Origin: ZC4RG42 sp036676355
Lineage (GTDB): Bacteria; Pseudomonadota; Gammaproteobacteria; Burkholderiales; SG8-39
NCBI GenBank assembly: GCA_036676355.1
Contig: JAKFDA010000002.1
Location: forward strand, 1-6,057
Length of the DNA stretch: 6,057 nucleotides
Direction: 5' to 3'
Shown here: piece by piece, positions 5,983-6,057 of the stretch
Layout of the letters: every line of letters starts with the position of its first letter
Numbering within the stretch: position 1 is the first letter of the stretch
Notes under the pieces: generated by a model
The model's input: the letters and a program-made list of their open reading frames with translations, nothing else
Databases searched by the model: none
What the model was told of the DNA's origin: nothing
Program-made: the position numbers and the translations under genes

Positions 5983-6057
5983 TCCTGACGATGACCTACT
6001 TTCGCATGGGTAATCCACACTATCATTGGCGCGACGCTGTTTCACGGTCCTGTTCGG
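5983..6057 (-). rRNA. rrf: 5S ribosomal RNA, 3' part (5' end beyond window)
   Basis: The minus strand reads CCGAACAGGACCGTGAAAC, then GCGCCAATGATAGTGTGG and GAAAGTAGGTCATCGTCAGG. These are the conserved loop B/C, loop E/helix IV and 3' closing-helix segments of 5S rRNA in its beta/gammaproteobacterial form. About 75 nt of the usual 115-120 are present; the missing 5' part is cut by the window edge, not by degeneration. The exact 3' end is uncertain by a few bases (about 5981-5985). 23S and 16S genes are expected to the right, transcribed leftwards. Confidence 0.95.

Noticed and set aside
5761..6045. Minus-strand 94-codon frame across the 5S gene and terminator
   Set aside because: It runs through rRNA and a terminator stem, so it cannot be a normal coding gene.

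Overview
The window is GC-rich bacterial DNA (about 60% by eye) with tightly packed genes. The minus-strand 5S rRNA at the right edge, the TypA sequence and the codon choice together point to a betaproteobacterium, most likely of the order Burkholderiales. Genus cannot be decided from this window.

Layout from left to right. Positions 1-74 hold a short leader with a candidate extended -10 promoter. Positions 75-1901 (+) encode the ribosome-associated GTPase TypA/BipA. It converges with a minus-strand pair read leftwards: metC (cystathionine beta-lyase, 3447-2275) followed 6 nt later by a small predicted lipoprotein (2268-1963). A hairpin at 1911-1938 lies between the convergent stops. To the right, also on the minus strand, ku (5268-4357, the DNA-end-binding protein of bacterial non-homologous end joining) overlaps by ATGA with a MerR-HTH/TPR fusion protein of unknown function (4360-3551). 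A roughly 100-nt spacer separates that pair from metC. A small stand-alone WYL-domain protein (5395-5700, +) is divergent from ku across a 126-bp intergenic region that contains dyad symmetry. Positions 5701-5935 carry no convincing gene. A perfect 18-bp-stem terminator (5936-5976) with T-tracts on both strands follows, and then the 3' part of a 5S rRNA gene on the minus strand that runs off the window. The rRNA operon is therefore read leftwards into this terminator.

How the genes fit together: typA (translation, ribosome assembly and stress) and metC (methionine biosynthesis) are ordinary core genes. The least understood part is the ku / MerR-TPR unit and its divergent WYL neighbour. Both neighbours belong to fold families used in ligand-responsive regulation, so they could control or modulate Ku, but the sequence shows only linkage and translational coupling. 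No LigD-type ligase lies in the window. I see no mobile element, CRISPR array or tRNA.
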